Source of the DNA: a virus
Length of the DNA: 22,648 nt
IMG/VR virus record: IMGVR_UViG_3300020601_000085
Location: 1 to 22,648 of that record
Strand: one strand, 5' to 3'
Shown here: in pieces, positions 20,940 to 22,648 of the stretch
Numbering within the stretch: the first letter of the stretch is position 1
How the letters are laid out: every line of letters begins with the position of its first letter
Notes under the pieces: generated by a model
The model's input: the letters and a program-made list of their open reading frames with translations, nothing else
The model's database searches: none
What the model was told of the DNA's origin: nothing
Position numbers and translations under genes: made by a program

Positions 20940-21475
20940 CCGTGGGCTAGGTCGAATCCTGTCATTGTAGACGGGGCAACCCCGATACGATTAGGTGGAA
21001 TCCTAGTCTTGAGAGTATCGCCTCTCGACCCTTCGTTTATTAACAATGTGCGGATAGTCTCGCCAGTAGTGCGCCTAGTGTTTCGCTCTCAAGCTGTCAT
21101 GGTTTCGAGTGCAAGCGCGGTAGGTCATCTGCTAGCAGTATGGGGTTATCGGTGCATTAGGGTGCGGTATTTAAAAGTTTACGGGGTATAGGTTTGCGGT
21201 AGCGCGTAAACCATTGTGCGGTAATAACGGCGCACATGACTAAGCATCCAACGCCTTCGTGCGGTGGCAAACCCATAGTGGAGCACTGGGCCACTTTGTC
21301 GGGACTGCGAATATGTGCAGACGGTAAGAGTCCGTCCATGTATAGGCCTACTGGAAAGACAGTAGCAAGTAACGCTTACTTAAAAAGAGCGGTGAGGTAG
21401 TCCGAGCGCACCAAGAACAGCAAGCGCGTAACCCCCTCGCGAGAGGGCTTCATTGTGTGTACGGTTGTGCATACA
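20940..21475 (+). ncRNA. candidate structured non-coding RNA / long leader
   Basis: This ~540-bp stretch before the first rightward gene has no credible protein gene on either strand but is rich in short perfect hairpins. Examples are CGGGG/CCCCG at 20972-20984, GAGAG/CTCTC at 21011-21026, GGTTTGCG with CGC-AAACC at 21191-21212, TGTGCG/CGCACA at 21215-21236, GACGG/CCGTC at 21320-21336, CTACTG/CAGTAG at 21348-21365 and AAGTAA/TTACTT at 21367-21381. Near the end an 8-bp helix (GCGTAACC 21426-21433 with GGTTGTGC 21463-21470, two G-U pairs) encloses CCCTC-GCGA-GAGGG (21434-21447), a tetraloop hairpin. Three six-bp stems with short loops is somewhat more than expected by chance. No tRNA, tmRNA or intron core is recognised. 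Direction is assumed from the downstream gene. Confidence 0.38.
20948..21004. repeat. 13-bp imperfect direct repeat
   Basis: TAGGTCGAATCCT at 20948-20960 recurs as TAGGTGGAATCCT at 20992-21004 with one base changed. Between the copies is a perfect hairpin CGGGG-CAA-CCCCG (20972-20984). The repeat may be a binding site pair or part of a structured RNA. Confidence 0.5.
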
Positions 21476-21507
21476 TCAAGCCTTTTTAACTATCAGGAGA
21501 GTAAATC

Positions 21508-21936
21508 ATGCAAAACGCAATCGCAATCATTGAAAACGCAAACAACGGTTTAACCGTTACTATGAACGCCAAGGGTAAACAAGGCACGTTCGCTCGTGCC
21601 ATCGCCTTTGCATCTCGTGATGCCCGCATCGCATTAGGTCAGGCAATGCACCTTAAGTGGTTACAGAATGGACAGTATCGCCCACTGGTAAATGACATTC
21701 TGTCCTGCGGTCTCGTGCCTAAAGCGGCGGTGCCCTTCGTGTCTGGTCTGATTCCAACGAACGGCGCGGTTCCAAAAGAACAGTTCATCTCTCTGTGCCA
21801 AGCAGTGAAGCACGCCGTGGACAACAAGCGCAACAAAGACGGTCAGCCTGTCGAGGTTAAGGGTGAGAAAGCCTTCGTGTACGGTCTGGTCAACGCCATC
21901 GTGTCAGAAGTTACCCCACAAACTGTGGATGCTTAA
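21508..21936 (+). CDS. first rightward (early) protein, unknown function
   Basis: A 142-aa protein with a strong ribosome site (CAGGAGAG) before the ATG. It reads MQNAIAIIENANNGLTVTMN, then GTFARAIAFASRDARIALGQ, MHLKWLQNGQYRPLVNDILS, VSGLIPTNGAVPKEQFISLC and KAFVYGLVNAIVSEVTPQTV. It is soluble, mixed helix and basic, with no enzyme motif I can recognise. It is the first gene on the opposite strand to the virion block, after the long control region and before the repeat array, so it is probably an early gene, perhaps for host takeover or DNA replication control. That role is inferred from position alone. Confidence 0.8.
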   Translation: MQNAIAIIENANNGLTVTMNAKGKQGTFARAIAFASRDARIALGQAMHLKWLQNGQYRPLVNDILSCGLVPKAAVPFVSGLIPTNGAVPKEQFISLCQAVKHAVDNKRNKDGQPVEVKGEKAFVYGLVNAIVSEVTPQTVDA

Positions 21937-22021
21937 TGGTTTACCGAGTACTACACTGCACCCGAATTAGACGTGTTCTATTAAGCACTACTTTCTGGGT
22001 GCGTGTAGTCCCAAAGTACCT

Positions 22022-22344
22022 AATAAGACAATTAGGCAGAGGGGTATCGGCTCTGTCTTATTACAACAGGGCTCCCAAGTTGTTGATTTCATTCCAGTTT
22101 CAATCCAACCAAGTATTACAATAAGACAATAAGACAATAAGACAGTATAAATAGGCTCCCTTCGCGAGAGAAAGTTTCCGAAAACGCGCAACGCAACGCG
22201 CATAAGTTCTCAAAATCCCGCGCAGCCAAACCCATTTCCTGTCTTATTGCCTAATTGTAGTACCAGTAGTACTCGACTTTCACGGTTTCATGCGGGCTCC
22301 AAGCCCACCACATAATAAGACAGCCCCCCGAACTCTGTCTTATT
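22022..22344. repeat. array of AATAAGACA / TGTCTTATT repeats, candidate origin or operator
   Basis: The nine-base word AATAAGACA occurs on the plus strand at 22022-22030, 22120-22128, 22128-22136, 22136-22144 and 22314-22322, and its complement TGTCTTATT at 22054-22062, 22240-22248 and 22336-22344. The middle three copies form a tandem array of period 8 followed directly by TATAAAT (22146-22152). Two outer pairs face each other as inverted repeats. The 21937-22390 region otherwise has no credible gene; it also holds GGGCT-CCA-AGCCC (22294-22306) and an AACGC-rich block (22183-22200). Clustered direct repeats beside an AT-rich word are typical of iteron origins or multi-site operators. Confidence 0.75.
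22314..22344 (+). terminator. inverted repeat / hairpin before the 62-aa gene
   Basis: AATAAGACAG (22314-22323) pairs perfectly with CTGTCTTATT (22335-22344) around an 11-base loop starting CCCCCC. The stem is AT-rich at its base and made of the array motif itself, and the downstream bases (GCTGTCTAAAAAC) lack a U-run. It may act as an RNA hairpin at the end of the 21508-21936 transcript or simply be a paired binding site; the second is favoured because the motif recurs elsewhere unpaired. Confidence 0.35.
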
Positions 22345-22390
22345 GCTGTCTAAAAACACCAAAAGTATTACACCCAAAAGGAGAAAAGAC

Positions 22391-22579
22391 GTGCATACAC
22401 ATCGCGTACATACCATGACAATGGAAGCTAGACGTGCATACATAGCCGTAATGACCCAACTCGACCTTGCCTTAGCCAAAGAACAAGCGCAACGTAAATA
22501 CCTAGAACGGCTAAACAAAGCGCAAACCACGGCAGAGTTCCGAGCCATCGCAACCCAAGGATTCAAGCCATGGCGTTAA
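22391..22579 (+). CDS. 62-aa basic helical early protein
   Basis: The start chosen is GTG at 22391, seven bases after AAAAGGAG; the longer TTG reading from 22343 begins inside the inverted repeat, and later ATGs lack a ribosome site. The product begins with a His/Thr-rich stretch (MHTHRVHTMTME) and continues as one long charged helix: ARRAYIAVMTQLDLALAKEQ, AQRKYLERLNKAQTTAEFRA and IATQGFKPWR. It has no cysteine pattern or enzyme motif. The next gene starts inside its last codons, so the two are coupled. It is probably a small early regulator or host-interaction protein, but there is no direct evidence. Function unknown. Confidence 0.66.
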   Translation: MHTHRVHTMTMEARRAYIAVMTQLDLALAKEQAQRKYLERLNKAQTTAEFRAIATQGFKPWR

Positions 22580-22648
22580 TACCATACAACACTGGCAAAG
22601 TTAAGATCGGATGTGCATACATCGCCAAGCCCCCAACGTACACACCAG
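22570..22648 (+). CDS. partial early gene, runs off window end
   Basis: An open frame starts with ATG at 22570, overlapping the end of the 62-aa gene, and stays open to the window edge. It reads MALIPYNTGKVKIGCAYIAK then PPTYTP. AAGGA about ten bases upstream could serve as ribosome site. The YNTGKVKIG opening is familiar from very short phage early proteins, but only 26 residues are visible and no family is claimed. The AYIA-coding word GTGCATACAT also occurs in the preceding gene. Confidence 0.55.
   Translation, partial: MALIPYNTGKVKIGCAYIAKPPTYTP

Noticed and set aside
20940-21010. tRNA-like TCGAATCC strings
   Set aside because: GGTCGAATCCTG and GGTGGAATCCTA resemble a tRNA T-arm, but there is no matching acceptor stem, D-arm or anticodon arm in the 75 bases before either.
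20861-21046. Minus-strand 61-codon Pro-rich frame
   Set aside because: Begins with TTG without a ribosome site, and the internal ATG at 20965 has none either. The Pro run is explained by the G-quadruplex on the other strand. Kept only as an alternative within that finding.
21295-21420. Group I intron or RNase P RNA core
   Set aside because: GGACT (21302) with AGTCC (21329) and the GGTAAGAGTCC string recall conserved catalytic RNA pieces, but spacing is too short and the other required elements were not found.
21936-22124. Plus-strand 62-codon frame overlapping the stop of the first early gene
   Set aside because: Its ATG overlaps the TAA, which suggested coupling, but the product passes through the repeat array and has no ordered motif; non-coding use of the region explains it better.
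21988-22203. Minus-strand 71-codon frame in the repeat region
   Set aside because: Its sequence is made mostly of the repeated motif read in reverse (SYCLIV), and it has no ribosome site.
22022-22344. CRISPR array
   Set aside because: Repeats are only 9 bases, in both orientations and unevenly spaced, with no uniform spacers.
22288-22566. Minus-strand 92-codon frame with Cys/Val-rich hydrophobic segments
   Set aside because: Antisense to the 62-aa gene, which has a good ribosome site; hydrophobicity comes from reading a Lys/Ala-rich helix in reverse.

Overview
The window is a segment of a tailed double-stranded DNA phage genome (Caudoviricetes) whose virion genes are of podovirus type. The evidence is a large terminase, a ~700-residue P22/T7-style portal, a scaffold, a T7-gp10-like major capsid protein, two short neck/adaptor-like proteins, many small tail-fibre-type genes and a holin/peptidase lysis module. 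There is no tape measure, sheath or major tail tube gene, no integrase, no tRNA gene and no bacterial housekeeping gene. Several small proteins have the look of families common in environmental (freshwater or marine) phages. The host cannot be fixed from the sequence; Sec-lipoprotein and holin signals suit a Gram-negative host.

Layout. Positions 5-20738 form one leftward (minus strand) late block of about 39 tightly packed genes, many joined by ATGA, GTGA or TAATG overlaps. Read in the direction of transcription, it starts at ~20.74 kb. The order is a ribbon-helix-helix regulator, a probable small terminase, the large terminase, a secreted/virion-like 184-aa protein, the portal, an 80-aa helical protein, the scaffold and the major capsid. 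A GC-rich attenuator hairpin follows the capsid gene. Next come neck/adaptor proteins, a BppU-like Ig-domain protein and a 277-aa repeat protein. About 8 kb (1993-10149) is filled with small modular tail-fibre-like proteins, and the block ends in a lysis cassette (5-1959).

The tail-fibre region is the most unusual coding part. A four-gene cassette (about 190-aa fibre, 88-aa protein, 350-370-aa fibre, 50-56-aa protein) is present twice in the same order (8378-6269 and 4038-1993), with a 36-base exactly shared block. Between the copies lie three tandem paralogues of a ~123-aa protein and two genes sharing a C-terminal module. This looks like a receptor-binding repertoire built by duplication and exchange.

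From about 20.76 kb the layout changes. A gene-poor, hairpin-rich ~740-bp divergent control region holds three GTTAATAC repeats, a T7-promoter-like string and a very strong G-quadruplex motif. It is followed by the first rightward (presumably early) gene, 21508-21936. A ~450-bp non-coding stretch then carries eight copies of AATAAGACA/TGTCTTATT, a candidate replication origin or operator array. Two short rightward genes follow, and the last runs off the window end.
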